Below, one piece after another: positions 16,786 through 24,979 of a stretch of 47,185 nt of DNA; position 1 is the first letter of the stretch, and each line of letters starts with the position of its first letter. This stretch comes from Nitrososphaerota archaeon. GTDB taxonomy: Archaea > Thermoproteota > Nitrososphaeria > Nitrososphaerales > Nitrosopumilaceae. Below the pieces are notes generated by a model, which did not search any database, was not told the DNA's origin, and was given only the letters and a program-made list of their open reading frames with translations. The position numbers and the translations under genes were made by a program. The DNA is taken from assembly GCA_013287585.1 (NCBI GenBank), contig JABDDN010000011.1:1-47185 (forward strand). The letters run 5' to 3'.

Positions 16786-19275
16786 TTAAGTACCAAATTC
16801 TTGTTGCGCAGTTTTTAGAAAATTAGAATTAATTCTAATTCGCTCCAAAGTCTGAGCAAGCTTCATTTCAGTTCCTGGTGTTTTGTGTTTCATAAAGAAA
16901 CATTTTACCTCTTGCTCTTTTTTGATACTAGATTCTATGGCCATGGTGCCTATGATCCTGTTTAACAATGGATTACCTACTCCAAACCTTGCTACTATTT
17001 TATTCCAATTTTTCTTTATCCATGGCCAGATCAGTTCCTTTCCAAAGGAGTTAGCAGCCATTTTAGAAATTGGCACAAACAAGTTTTGAGAACGGACCTC
17101 CTTTGACAAAGTAAACTGTAATGATTGGGAAAGTAGTTTTGTATCTTGGAAATTAGATAACGCGCCAAGGAATCTTATTTTTTCTTCTTGAGATGGAGCC
17201 TTTTTGTACATTTTTCTTAAAAGTTGATAGGTTTTCTTGTCACCATTCCAAGCTACTAGAGAATACACCGCACTGCGCAAATCAGGATTAAGCGAGTTTG
17301 ATTTTAAGAAACTAGAAAATCTTTTTTGAGCATCCTGCAAAATTTCATCATCGCCAAGCTTGCCAAGAGAACTGATCACAGAATTTCTAAGAAGAGCATC
17401 TGTTGGTTTTTCTCCCTTTTTCTGTTCCCATCCCAACCTTTCAAATATTCTTCTAAAGAATTCCTTGTTGTATTCTTTAATCTCATCCCCAAAACTCTCC
17501 TTAGATAATAGACCATAAATGAAATTCAAGCTGCCTACTATGTCTGCTAAGACCAGATAATCGTCTTCTTCAATGTAGTACTTTACAAATTCAAGATACC
17601 TCTTTAATGATACTTGGTTGGAAATACACAGGGCAAACAGATCATGTTGAAGACTCCAGCGATCTACGTTGCTTAGTGTCTTTTCCTGCACTAGCTCTCC
17701 TAGTCGCTCTAGGGTTTGGTCCTCGTATTTTACCCTGTAGAAACCCTTCTGGCCTGAATTTATCTTAAACCAACCAAACTTACTATCAATTGGGATTGTA
17801 ATTGATTTGGTCATCAATTTTGAAATAATCTTATCACCTGTTTTTACAGAAACTGGTATTATCCAATTTCCAACCTTTGATTTTCCATTCTCAAGCAAGA
17901 ACCTTTTTTGTTCTAGTTTTATTTTAGAATCATTTAGAGTTGCTTTGATTAACGGATATCCTACTTGTTTAACCCAACTGTTCATCATCTGTCTTACAGG
18001 TTTTCTTGATACAGATGCTAGGGAATTCCAGAGATCTTCACCTTTGGCATTGCTATACTTGTGTTTTAAAAGATAATTGTGTAATCCTATACGAAAGTTC
18101 TTTTCTCCAAGAAAATCTTCTAACATCATAAGAACACATCCTCCCTTGTTGTAGCTTATCTCATCAAAAATTTGTCTCACATCAGAGGGACTTTTTACTT
18201 TGACATCAATTGGGTGAGATGTTTTAAGTGAATCAAGGCTCAGGCCTCCTGTCATTTCTGATATTAGAAATTGGTCCCAGAAATCCCACTCTGGATAAAA
18301 TTTGTCTACTGCTTTAGTAGCCATAAATGTAGCAAAGCTTTCATTGAGCCATAGGTCATTCCACCACTTCATAGTAACTAGATTGCCAAACCACTGGTGT
18401 GCAATTTCATGAGATACTACCTCTGCAATATGCTGTTTAGTTTCAGTCGAAGATGTTTTTGGATCATAAAGCAGTACTGTCTCTCTGAATGTTATTGCTC
18501 CCCAGTTTTCCATTGCACCAGATGCAAAGTCTGGAATTGCTATCATGTCTAGTTTTGGAAGTGGATATTTTATTCCAAAATAGTCTTGAAAGTATGAAAG
18601 AAATTGTTTTGTAAATTCAAGGGACGCCTTGCCCAACATTTTCTTGCCTTTTGTTGTAATGATTCTAATCTGTGTCTTGCCAAGTCTTCCCTCTAAAAAC
18701 TCGAATTCACCCACAGCCAGATACAAAAGATATGTTGACATTATTGGTGAGCGTGCAAACTTGAATGCTGTTTTCTTTCCAATTTTCTTTTTGGATGCTA
18801 CAGGCATGTTAGAAATTGCAGTTAAATTATCATCCACAACAAGTGTCACATCAAAAGTTGCCTTGGCTTCAGGCTCATCCCAGCATGGAAAAGCTCGTCT
18901 TGCATCTGCAGCCTCAAATTGAGTGGTAGCAAGAAGTTTTTCTTTACCCTTGTATTCATATTTGCTCCTGTAAAAGCCGACAAGTTTGTCATTTAATGTA
19001 CCTACAAAATCTATTGAAAGTATGGCCTTTCCTGAAATCTTTTCTGGTAAAGAAAGAACTAGTTCCTCATTTTTGGCATCAAGTCTTATCTTGGGTTTAA
19101 TGGTCTTTTTATTTAGTATGATCTGACAATCCTTGATCTCTAATTCTGCAGAGTTTAGAACTATCTGCCTTGTGGCTCTTGCTTGTATGGTGATCTTTTC
19201 TCTTCCCCTGAATCTGAATTTATTAAAATCTGGTTCAAATTCCAGATCATAGTTAATTGGAAAAACTGGCTTCAC
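16786..19275 (-). CDS. M1-family zinc aminopeptidase (tricorn-interacting-factor / PepN type)
   Basis: Removes N-terminal amino acids from peptides released by the proteasome or other proteases; cytoplasmic. 829 residues with the complete M1 layout: N-terminal beta domain, substrate-binding G-A-M-E-N at 253-257, zinc motif H-E-I-A-H at 289-293, third ligand in N-E at 311-312, then the ERAP1-like helical C-terminal domain. F-E-A-A-D-A-R-R-A-F-P-C-W-D-E-P at about 120-135 is a further signature. Length and sequence match archaeal tricorn factors F2/F3. No signal peptide. The start gives M-K-P-V-F-P-I-N-Y, a usual M1 N-terminus. Confidence 0.94.
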   Translation of the reverse strand: MKPVFPINYDLEFEPDFNKFRFRGREKITIQARATRQIVLNSAELEIKDCQIILNKKTIKPKIRLDAKNEELVLSLPEKISGKAILSIDFVGTLNDKLVGFYRSKYEYKGKEKLLATTQFEAADARRAFPCWDEPEAKATFDVTLVVDDNLTAISNMPVASKKKIGKKTAFKFARSPIMSTYLLYLAVGEFEFLEGRLGKTQIRIITTKGKKMLGKASLEFTKQFLSYFQDYFGIKYPLPKLDMIAIPDFASGAMENWGAITFRETVLLYDPKTSSTETKQHIAEVVSHEIAHQWFGNLVTMKWWNDLWLNESFATFMATKAVDKFYPEWDFWDQFLISEMTGGLSLDSLKTSHPIDVKVKSPSDVRQIFDEISYNKGGCVLMMLEDFLGEKNFRIGLHNYLLKHKYSNAKGEDLWNSLASVSRKPVRQMMNSWVKQVGYPLIKATLNDSKIKLEQKRFLLENGKSKVGNWIIPVSVKTGDKIISKLMTKSITIPIDSKFGWFKINSGQKGFYRVKYEDQTLERLGELVQEKTLSNVDRWSLQHDLFALCISNQVSLKRYLEFVKYYIEEDDYLVLADIVGSLNFIYGLLSKESFGDEIKEYNKEFFRRIFERLGWEQKKGEKPTDALLRNSVISSLGKLGDDEILQDAQKRFSSFLKSNSLNPDLRSAVYSLVAWNGDKKTYQLLRKMYKKAPSQEEKIRFLGALSNFQDTKLLSQSLQFTLSKEVRSQNLFVPISKMAANSFGKELIWPWIKKNWNKIVARFGVGNPLLNRIIGTMAIESSIKKEQEVKCFFMKHKTPGTEMKLAQTLERIRINSNFLKTAQQEFGT

Positions 19276-19314
19276 AATATTCTAGTTCTAAAAAACGAGT
19301 AATATACCTTTGAT

Positions 19315-19809
19315 CTAACGTAGAACGGTAACTAGCCAATGTATGAAATAAAAACCAAAAAATACTATTGCAACGGCCTTTACTGTCTTGCCAGTTGTCA
19401 TTGTAATTGTGTATTTTACAATATTGTATCTTTTGGTTCCAGCTACAATGGATACAACATCTCCAACTATGGGAAGCCAAGGGGAAAAGAAAATTACTGT
19501 AGCCCAACCATACTTGGCCATAATGCTTGCACTTTTTTGTTGGTATTTTTCAGGAGTTTTTCGAAGTTTTTTTAGTAATCTTCCATTGTACCCAATATAG
19601 TATGCAATATAGCCGCCAATTATGGAGCTAATTGTTAGCACCAAAAAAACATTTATTGGATTTACTCCGCCCAAAAGCAATGCAGAGATAGTTGCCTCTG
19701 TTGGAATTGGAATAAAACTTGAGAACATTCCATTAAAAAATAATCCCAGTAGACCGTATTTTATGAATAAGGTATTATGTAATATGGTATTGGTGACATT
19801 GCCTAACAT
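19315..19809 (-). CDS. VTT-domain (DedA/SNARE-associated, YqaA-like) membrane protein
   Basis: 164 residues with four to five hydrophobic segments. The first third holds F-F-N-G-M-F-S-S-F-I-P-I-P-T-E, the E/D-containing re-entrant loop of DedA-like proteins. The second half has F-F-S-P-W-L-P-I-V-G-D-V-V-S-I-V-A-G, the matching second half of the VTT domain, with its conserved Arg/Lys-rich surroundings. DedA-superfamily proteins act in lipid scrambling or transport and membrane homeostasis. The 76-residue protein downstream on the same strand is not obviously related. Confidence 0.85.
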   Translation of the reverse strand: MLGNVTNTILHNTLFIKYGLLGLFFNGMFSSFIPIPTEATISALLLGGVNPINVFLVLTISSIIGGYIAYYIGYNGRLLKKLRKTPEKYQQKSASIMAKYGWATVIFFSPWLPIVGDVVSIVAGTKRYNIVKYTITMTTGKTVKAVAIVFFGFYFIHWLVTVLR

Positions 19810-19824
19810 TGCCTGACATCCTCT

Positions 19825-20058
19825 TTAGCTTGTTTTAAATGAATTGCCAAATTTTTCGTCATAATCATAAATTGCAATAGCAATCTGAGATAACAATTTC
19901 ATTTTTGATTTTTGCGCTTTGGGATTGTTGCTATAGTCTTTTTGTTCTACAAGAATTTGGAGACGCTCTAACTGTACACGTGCAAGACCCTTTACACCTC
20001 TTTGTGCTACGAGATCTAAAAGTTGTAGTCGTTCAAGATCGTCATTAGAATCAGACAT
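19825..20058 (-). CDS. Small acidic/helical hypothetical protein
   Basis: 77 residues, all helical by composition. It has L-E-R-L-Q-L-L-D-L-V-A-Q-R-G-V-K-G-L followed by a second helix with R-V-Q-L-E-R-L-Q-I-L-V, and a C-terminal A-I-Y-D-Y-D-E-K-F segment. No cysteine, no membrane segment. It lies 15 bases upstream of the VTT gene on the same strand and diverges from the DUF167 gene. I do not recognise the family. Confidence 0.6.
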   Translation of the reverse strand: MSDSNDDLERLQLLDLVAQRGVKGLARVQLERLQILVEQKDYSNNPKAQKSKMKLLSQIAIAIYDYDEKFGNSFKTS

Positions 20059-20111
20059 TGTAATAGATAGAAATCAAGTTGTTTAATATTTATCTTATAT
20101 CTAGATTGATT

Positions 20112-20324
20112 ATGATATACAAAGTCTCTGTTACATTTCACAAGGATTTCATTCTAGTCAACAATGATGAAATATCTGTAGGAATAAAATCAAAACCAGA
20201 AAAAGGTGAGGCTAATAGAGAACTGATCAAGAAACTTTCAAAACACTTCAATGTGTCACAGTCTCAGGTAAAGATTACATCCGGGGAAAAATCTAGGAAA
20301 AAATTAATTCAGATAATAACATAA
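20112..20324 (+). CDS. DUF167 / YggU (UPF0235) family protein
   Basis: The frame is open from 20079 but the ATG at 20112 (M-I-Y-K-V-S-V) starts the domain, giving 70 residues. It has V-G-I-K-S-K-P-E-K-G-E-A-N-R-E-L-I-K-K-L-S-K-H-F-N-V and V-K-I-T-S-G-E-K-S-R-K-K, the two conserved DUF167 motifs (P-x-x-G-x-A-N and G-x-x-S-R-x-K). The family is widespread in all domains and uncharacterised; the fold is a small alpha/beta. Confidence 0.88.
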   Translation: MIYKVSVTFHKDFILVNNDEISVGIKSKPEKGEANRELIKKLSKHFNVSQSQVKITSGEKSRKKLIQIIT

Positions 20325-20379
20325 AATTTCTAGAATTTTCAAAACCCTAAAAAGTGACACGTTATTATAGTATGATCAA

Positions 20380-20787
20380 ATGAAATCAATGCCATTTTTG
20401 ATGACCATATTTGTATTTGCAGTTTTGCTGGTACCAATAATGCATGATGCTTTTGCTATCCAAGGAGATGTGTCTTCTGCCGTTCTGAAAACTGGAACTT
20501 GGGAAACCAAAGTAAACAAACAAGTTCAGATAACGTCTGATGTGACAAACGGTCAGGATAGGACTCAGCCTTTTGCATATTTGGTGCAAATTCAAAATAA
20601 AGATGGAGTGGTGGTATCATTATCGTGGCTCACAGGCTCGTTAGGCCCTGGTCAATCTTTGAATCCTTCCCAATCATGGACACCTATATCGCCAGGAACT
20701 TATACTGCGCAAATATTTGTGTGGGCAGGCATAAACAATCCTGATGCATTGTCTGTACCATTAAACATGATGATTACTGTAACCTAA
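20380..20787 (+). CDS. Small secreted beta-sandwich protein
   Basis: 135 residues. A signal peptide spans about 1-27 (hydrophobic core F-V-F-A-V-L-L-V-P-I, then A-F-A cleavage site). The mature part reads like an Ig-like or CARDB-like domain: V-Q-I-T-S-D-V-T-N-G, F-A-Y-L-V-Q-I-Q-N-K-D-G-V-V-V, then G-P-G-Q-S-L-N-P-S-Q-S-W-T and S-P-G-T-Y-T-A-Q-I-F-V-W. No membrane anchor at the C-terminus, so it is probably released or bound to the S-layer. Similar small exported domains are abundant in thaumarchaea, with unknown roles. Confidence 0.75.
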   Translation: MKSMPFLMTIFVFAVLLVPIMHDAFAIQGDVSSAVLKTGTWETKVNKQVQITSDVTNGQDRTQPFAYLVQIQNKDGVVVSLSWLTGSLGPGQSLNPSQSWTPISPGTYTAQIFVWAGINNPDALSVPLNMMITVT

Positions 20788-20828
20788 ACTTAGATTTTTA
20801 ATGATACCTAAAATGTAATTATTTTATT

Positions 20829-21245
20829 CTAATTTTGCGACTCGGCAAGAAAAGTACTCATGTTTTTGTGCACTAGTGGAATTACTTTTTTTATTATGGT
20901 TTCATGGAAGTTTGGAGTATCTGCATCAAATGATAACAACAAAACGTAAGATAGTCTGCTGTTTTCATCAGCAATTGGAATAGTTGCTCGTGTTATTTTG
21001 GAATAATGCGAACTTGCATACAAAATTCTGCCCAAAAGATATTCCCACCTTAGTCTGGTGTATTGGCGTGTTGCTGCAGTTATTGCATACTGCGCACGTT
21101 CTTCTGGGGTAAGTAATGCTTGCAAACCTTTTCGTACTGAAGTGGCCTCGAGCTTCCCATCCTCGTCTGCTATTCCTGCAAAGCGAATTGATGGATCAAG
21201 TGCTATTACTTTATCGCAAAATTCCTGGAAGAACTTTTTCATCAA
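20829..21245 (-). CDS. Roadblock/longin-like small domain protein, thaumarchaeal type
   Basis: 138 residues. The N-terminal D-P-S-I-R-F-A-G-I-A-D-E-D-G-K-L-E-A-T segment is a beta-hairpin with G-x-x-D-x-x-G-x-x, as in roadblock/LC7 and profilin-like sensors. A helical insert follows, then R-A-T-I-P-I-A-D-E-N-S-R-L-S-Y-V-L-L-L-S-F-D, the second half of the sheet. Thaumarchaea encode many such proteins (I associate them with DUF6659, from memory). Cytoplasmic; possibly a GTPase- or signalling-associated platform. No neighbouring GTPase is seen. Confidence 0.7.
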   Translation of the reverse strand: MMKKFFQEFCDKVIALDPSIRFAGIADEDGKLEATSVRKGLQALLTPEERAQYAITAATRQYTRLRWEYLLGRILYASSHYSKITRATIPIADENSRLSYVLLLSFDADTPNFHETIIKKVIPLVHKNMSTFLAESQN

Positions 21246-21307
21246 TTAGTATATTTTGCGGAGGTATATTTATCATTACAGATCTTTGAAAACAATCAAA
21301 ACGCCAT

Positions 21308-21517
21308 TTATTTATCATGAGTTATTTGCTTTGGTCTAAATGCTTGAAATAGATAGTTACAAAATAACATAAACACAATCCAGATGGCTAACATAAGAAT
21401 TGGCGTCCAATGACCTATGCAATCATGACAAAGAAATCTGTTCACTAAAAAAACCACCAGCCCTCCAACAAAAACTCCTACGGCGTAATCTAAAAGCCTC
21501 CACCAAAAATACTTCAT
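21308..21517 (-). CDS. Small two-helix membrane protein
   Basis: 69 residues. Hydrophobic helices at about 10-26 and 38-58, joined by a loop with F-L-C-H-D-C-I-G-H-W. The Cys/His content of the loop (C-H-D-C-x-G-H) could bind a metal or heme, but that is inference from spacing alone. A short basic tail follows. Family not recognised. Confidence 0.6.
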   Translation of the reverse strand: MKYFWWRLLDYAVGVFVGGLVVFLVNRFLCHDCIGHWTPILMLAIWIVFMLFCNYLFQAFRPKQITHDK

Positions 21518-21576
21518 TGGCTTTGTATGATATAACCAAAATATAAAATTGCGACAATGCTTCTAATAGACAATAA

Positions 21577-21693
21577 TTGAGCGAAACTACTGAACATTCA
21601 GTTCATTGTGAATACCGTAACAAAAATGGATATCGCCATGATTTCTGTGCATGCTGGTGTCATAAACTGGAGAAGCTAAAGAATCAAAAATAA
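21577..21693 (+). CDS. Cys/His-rich mini-protein (38 residues)
   Basis: A short ORF from TTG 21577 to TAA 21691-21693. The protein is M-S-E-T-T-E-H-S-V-H-C-E-Y-R-N then N-G-Y-R-H-D-F-C-A-C-W-C-H and a Lys-rich tail. Three Cys and one His in C-A-C-W-C-H plus the upstream H-x-x-H-C make a metal site likely. The non-ATG start and small size lower confidence. It lies in the gap before the thioesterase gene and is co-oriented with it, 31 bases upstream. Confidence 0.55.
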   Translation: MSETTEHSVHCEYRNKNGYRHDFCACWCHKLEKLKNQK

Positions 21694-21724
21694 AGTTCCG
21701 CTTATTAAGGAGAATTGAATAGAA

Positions 21725-22201
21725 ATGACTCTGAAACCAAAAAGTCCCAAAGAATCCAAGGCCCAGATGACAGTCAGAATGTTTCCATCTGATGCAAATC
21801 CCAACGGTAACGTCTTTGGAGGAGAGATTTTAAAACAAATTGATCTTATTGCTGGTTTAGTGGCACAAAGACATGCAAGAATGAATACGGTAACAGCTAG
21901 TATAGACAGAGTTAATTTCCTTAAACCTGTTTTTGTTGGAAATGCTATCATACTTAATGCTAGAGTAAACTATGTTCATAGATCATCGATGGAAATTGAA
22001 ATCAAAGTTGAAGCCGAAGATTTGATGAATGGAAATATAACACTTACAAATACTGCATTTGTCACAGCAGTAGCGCTTGGACCTGATGGCAAAACAAGAG
22101 AAGTTTCTCCATTACTCTTAGAAACTGAGGAAGAAAAGAAAAGATTTGCAGAAGGAGAAAAAAGAATGAATGATAGACTCAAGGAACGAAATACAAAATA
22201 A
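21725..22201 (+). CDS. Acyl-CoA thioesterase, hotdog fold (YciA/BFIT type)
   Basis: Hydrolyses acyl-CoA to free acid and CoA in the cytoplasm. 158 residues forming one hotdog domain: P-N-G-N-V-F-G-G-E-I-L-K-Q-I-D (the N-x-x-G-x-x-F/H-G-G motif with the catalytic Asp downstream), then V-T-A-S-I-D-R-V-N-F-L-K-P-V-F-V-G. These are the family's hallmark strands. A Lys/Glu-rich C-terminal helix follows. It may be hexameric like YciA. Acyl specificity cannot be read from sequence. Confidence 0.88.
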   Translation: MTLKPKSPKESKAQMTVRMFPSDANPNGNVFGGEILKQIDLIAGLVAQRHARMNTVTASIDRVNFLKPVFVGNAIILNARVNYVHRSSMEIEIKVEAEDLMNGNITLTNTAFVTAVALGPDGKTREVSPLLLETEEEKKRFAEGEKRMNDRLKERNTK

Positions 22202-22249
22202 AATCAATGTTACAATTTTTTTTCAAATTAGATTTTAATATTAACTAAA

Positions 22250-23014
22250 TTAACATTGATAGCTTCCCGGAGGGCCATTTTTTACAGTATCTGCAAATTC
22301 TGTACCAGAGTAATCTTTGCTAATTGTAAATGGAATGATGCCAAAAATTGGCGCATCAAGTTTTGTTGTAACTTTTGCATCAGTTGCATTAAAACCGGAA
22401 CCTTGGCTTGCAATTGCAGAAATCGCTTGCTCGTTCAAAGTAAACGTGCCATCTAAAATTGTGAATGATTTTGGAAAAATCGTACTGCCACTAATTGAAG
22501 CAGTTTCAAGAACTTGGGACTTGTAAATGGCGCTTATCTCGTAACTATGAAAACTGACAGGAAAGTAAGATGGGTTGCAGGCCTGAGCTTGAATGTGTAG
22601 AACCGTTTTAGAAATTGCATATTGATTACCCGAATGTGGTTTTATCTGCAAAGAACTTACCCCGTATACATCAGCTCCTATATAGCTGAAAAATATAGCT
22701 GCGGCAACAATACTTGCTATTACTATTTTTTTCCTGTTAATTTTTGGTATTTTTGAGACTATATCCGCTTCAGGGATATTGCTAGAATCTGGTTCATTAT
22801 CTGGCTCGTTGATTGACTCTGAGGTATTTTCAAATGTAATGGAATCATATTTTGTTTCAGATTCCATTGAAGAAAGACTCTCAATGTATTGCTTATCTGA
22901 TAATTCAAGAGGCTGTTCATTCTGAAGGGAGTTTAAAATATTGCGTAATCTCTCACTATCGCCCTTTCCTGCATCGATGAGTTCTTGCACTTTCTTGATT
23001 ATCTCTTCAGACAT
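22250..23014 (-). CDS. Membrane protein with shared N-terminal helical domain and LEA14/WHy-like extracellular domain
   Basis: 254 residues. Residues about 1-50 carry the domain shared with the genes at 6171 and 14188: I-I-K-K-V-Q-E-L-I-D-x-G-K-G-D-S-E-R-L-R-N-I-L and L-S-D-K-Q-Y-I-E-S-L. An acidic Ser/Pro-rich linker follows. A single membrane helix (about 96-113) precedes an extracellular beta-domain with A-C-N-P-S-Y-F-P-V-S-F-H-S-Y-E-I, the N-P-x-x-x-P-V-x pattern of LEA2/WHy domains. It is convergent with the thioesterase gene. The C-terminal Cys is the last residue. The intracellular N-domain and extracellular WHy-like domain suggest a tethered sensor or structural role. Confidence 0.7.
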   Translation of the reverse strand: MSEEIIKKVQELIDAGKGDSERLRNILNSLQNEQPLELSDKQYIESLSSMESETKYDSITFENTSESINEPDNEPDSSNIPEADIVSKIPKINRKKIVIASIVAAAIFFSYIGADVYGVSSLQIKPHSGNQYAISKTVLHIQAQACNPSYFPVSFHSYEISAIYKSQVLETASISGSTIFPKSFTILDGTFTLNEQAISAIASQGSGFNATDAKVTTKLDAPIFGIIPFTISKDYSGTEFADTVKNGPPGSYQC

Positions 23015-23153
23015 ATACTTTGCCCGATTTATACCGGATTTAAAGTCATGCTATTCTGATACAAAATGTCCAAATTCTAGAATTATGTTCTAAAATCAGG
23101 ATTACATTAATCCATTCAAACATCCATATCTAATAGAGATTGCATAATACAAC

Positions 23154-23312
23154 ATGTCAAAGATCAAAACTGTTGCAAAAGCAATAGTGATGATAATCAG
23201 TGGAATTGCAATAGTTGTAGTAGGGGGATTTATGATGGGTGCTATTGCAAGATTATGGACAGGCAAAGAGCCAAAAAATTCTAAGAACCAAAAACAGAAT
23301 TCAGATATCTAG
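23154..23312 (+). CDS. Small single-pass membrane protein (52 residues)
   Basis: An ORF from ATG 23154 to TAG 23310-23312. M-S-K-I-K-T-V-A-K-A, then a hydrophobic helix (about 10-32, with G-I-A-I-V-V-V-G-G-F), then a Lys/Asn/Gln-rich tail. The composition is typical of a one-helix membrane protein with a positive cytoplasmic tail. It is followed at once by another small gene on the same strand. Confidence 0.55.
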   Translation: MSKIKTVAKAIVMIISGIAIVVVGGFMMGAIARLWTGKEPKNSKNQKQNSDI

Positions 23313-23346
23313 TTTATCCATAGAACTTAAGTATTTGATCTCAGAA

Positions 23347-23475
23347 ATGTATGTTATGTGTGAAATGATTGATGAAATAGAAATTGAACATCTAAGAATG
23401 GCATTAGCACGTGCAAGAAAAGAAACCAATCCTCAACCAGAAGAGGAAAAACCACTTGCAGTTGTAGCACAATAA
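23347..23475 (+). CDS. Small helical hypothetical protein
   Basis: The open frame starts at 23239, but the upstream part overlaps the small membrane gene and reads as noise. ATG at 23347 (M-Y-V-M-C-E-M) or 23356 begins a 39-42 residue protein: I-D-E-I-E-I-E-H-L-R-M-A-L-A-R-A-R-K-E-T, then a Glu/Pro tail. It looks like one amphipathic helix plus disordered tail. I do not recognise it; coding status is moderately likely. Confidence 0.5.
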   Translation: MYVMCEMIDEIEIEHLRMALARARKETNPQPEEEKPLAVVAQ

Positions 23476-23494
23476 ATCATACTCATAATTGAAA

Positions 23495-24118
23495 TTATGA
23501 CGCTACTCGAAGAAATCTTTCTTCAACCTCAGTCCAGTTGACTAGATTCCACCAAGCTTGTATGTAATCAGCTCGCCTGTTTTGATACTTGAGATAATAT
23601 GCATGCTCCCACACATCTAATCCCAATAACGGAATGGCACTTTGTGTATAAGGACTGGTCTGGTTTTCCGTTGTTCTAAATTCTATTCTGGAAAAAGTTT
23701 GATTGTAAACTAGCCAGCCCCAGCCACTCCCCTGTATTGCAGCTGTACCGGTAGAAAATTTTTCTTTAAATTCTTTAAAGCTGCCAAAGTAAATCTTTAC
23801 CTCGTCAGCAAGTCTACCACCTGGCTCTCCTCCCCCATTTGGTTTCATGCTCTCCCAAAACAATCTGTGATTTTCAAATCCACCACCGTAAAAATTAATT
23901 GCACTTCTTGTGTTTTCAGGAACAGAACTTAGATCTGATAAAATTCCAACAATATAGTTTTTGTGAGTTAGGGCGTTAATGCTTTGTAAAGCTGCATTTA
24001 GGCCATCTGCATAAGCTTGGTGATGCTTGGTGTAATGTATCTCCATTGTCTTTGCATCTATGTGTGGTTCTAAGGCATCGTATGAATATGGTAAAGGTGG
24101 TACAACATATTTTCCCAT
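23495..24118 (-). CDS. sod: Superoxide dismutase, Fe/Mn family
   Basis: Converts superoxide to oxygen and hydrogen peroxide in the cytoplasm. 207 residues with all metal ligands in place: H in I-H-Y-T-K-H-H-Q-A-Y (about residue 29), H in F-E-N-H-R-L-F-W (about 83), and D and H in L-D-V-W-E-H-A-Y-Y-L (about 167-171). G-S-G-W-G-W-L-V and Y-Q-N-R-R-A-D-Y are family motifs. Metal (Fe, Mn or cambialistic) is not decided here; an aerobic ammonia oxidiser would need it. It diverges from the PAC2 gene. Confidence 0.95.
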   Translation of the reverse strand: MGKYVVPPLPYSYDALEPHIDAKTMEIHYTKHHQAYADGLNAALQSINALTHKNYIVGILSDLSSVPENTRSAINFYGGGFENHRLFWESMKPNGGGEPGGRLADEVKIYFGSFKEFKEKFSTGTAAIQGSGWGWLVYNQTFSRIEFRTTENQTSPYTQSAIPLLGLDVWEHAYYLKYQNRRADYIQAWWNLVNWTEVEERFLRVAS

Positions 24119-24202
24119 GATTTTTCTTTGAAAAATTCGTCTTATATCCTAACTGACCAAATCTGCCTAAAGTATTAATCATAACCATGGACACCACCTA
24201 GT

Positions 24203-24901
24203 GTGAAAATAGAACAAAAAATAGAACCTGATCTTCAAAAACCTCTAATTATTGCAGCCATGCAAGACATGGGAGACGTTGGCAGCATTGTTGTTGATTT
24301 TATTAACAAAGGCCTTGACACATATCCGTTCAGAGAAATTTCTTCGTCACTTCCAGGATATGTAATTGACAATGGCGGTTTCATCGAATTACCAGAAGAA
24401 ACATGGGAGTATAGGTATGCCAAAGATACTATTGTCTTTGGTGGCGGCGCAGGACAACCACAAACAAACGAAGAACTAAACACATTATGTCAGGATGTGA
24501 TTGACATTGCAAAAAAATATTCTGCTAGATTCATCTATACTGTAGGAGGATTTCACACCAACCGTGATTTTGGAAAGGAACCAAAAACATTTGTTACAAC
24601 AACTTCTGCAAGCCTTGCAGACAGGGTGAGAAAATTAGGCGTAGATACCACACCAGAACAATCTATTATCACTGGTTTTAATGGGCTTATTCTTGGGTTT
24701 GCAAAACAAAACAACATTGAAGGTATAGGGTTGTATGGTGAGCTAAATGATCCAAAGGTGCCTCAATACCGATCAGCTAAGAGCGTCATTAAAACATTGG
24801 AGAAACTAACATACCAGAAATTTGGTAACACCACAGAACTTGATATGATGGCAGACGCAGTTGAAGACAAGGTGCGCACTAGAGGGTCACTTGACATCTG
24901 A
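24203..24901 (+). CDS. PAC2-family protein (proteasome assembly chaperone 2-like)
   Basis: 232 residues from GTG 24203. Features are A-A-M-Q-D-M-G-D-V-G-S-I-V-V-D-F, then the alpha/beta core with F-G-G-G-A-G-Q-P and I-Y-T-V-G-G-F-H-T, then G-F-N-G-L-I-L-G-F. This matches archaeal PAC2-superfamily proteins, sometimes annotated as ATP-grasp-like. In eukaryotes PAC2 helps assemble the 20S proteasome; archaeal homologues are uncharacterised or have chaperone-like activity. It diverges from superoxide dismutase and is followed by an SDR gene on the same strand. Confidence 0.85.
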   Translation: MKIEQKIEPDLQKPLIIAAMQDMGDVGSIVVDFINKGLDTYPFREISSSLPGYVIDNGGFIELPEETWEYRYAKDTIVFGGGAGQPQTNEELNTLCQDVIDIAKKYSARFIYTVGGFHTNRDFGKEPKTFVTTTSASLADRVRKLGVDTTPEQSIITGFNGLILGFAKQNNIEGIGLYGELNDPKVPQYRSAKSVIKTLEKLTYQKFGNTTELDMMADAVEDKVRTRGSLDI

Positions 24902-24979
24902 TTTTTTATTAGATTGTTGTTGAACTGATAAAAACCAAATCTAAAAAATTCTTTAATTAGCAATGTAGGTGAATTATGA

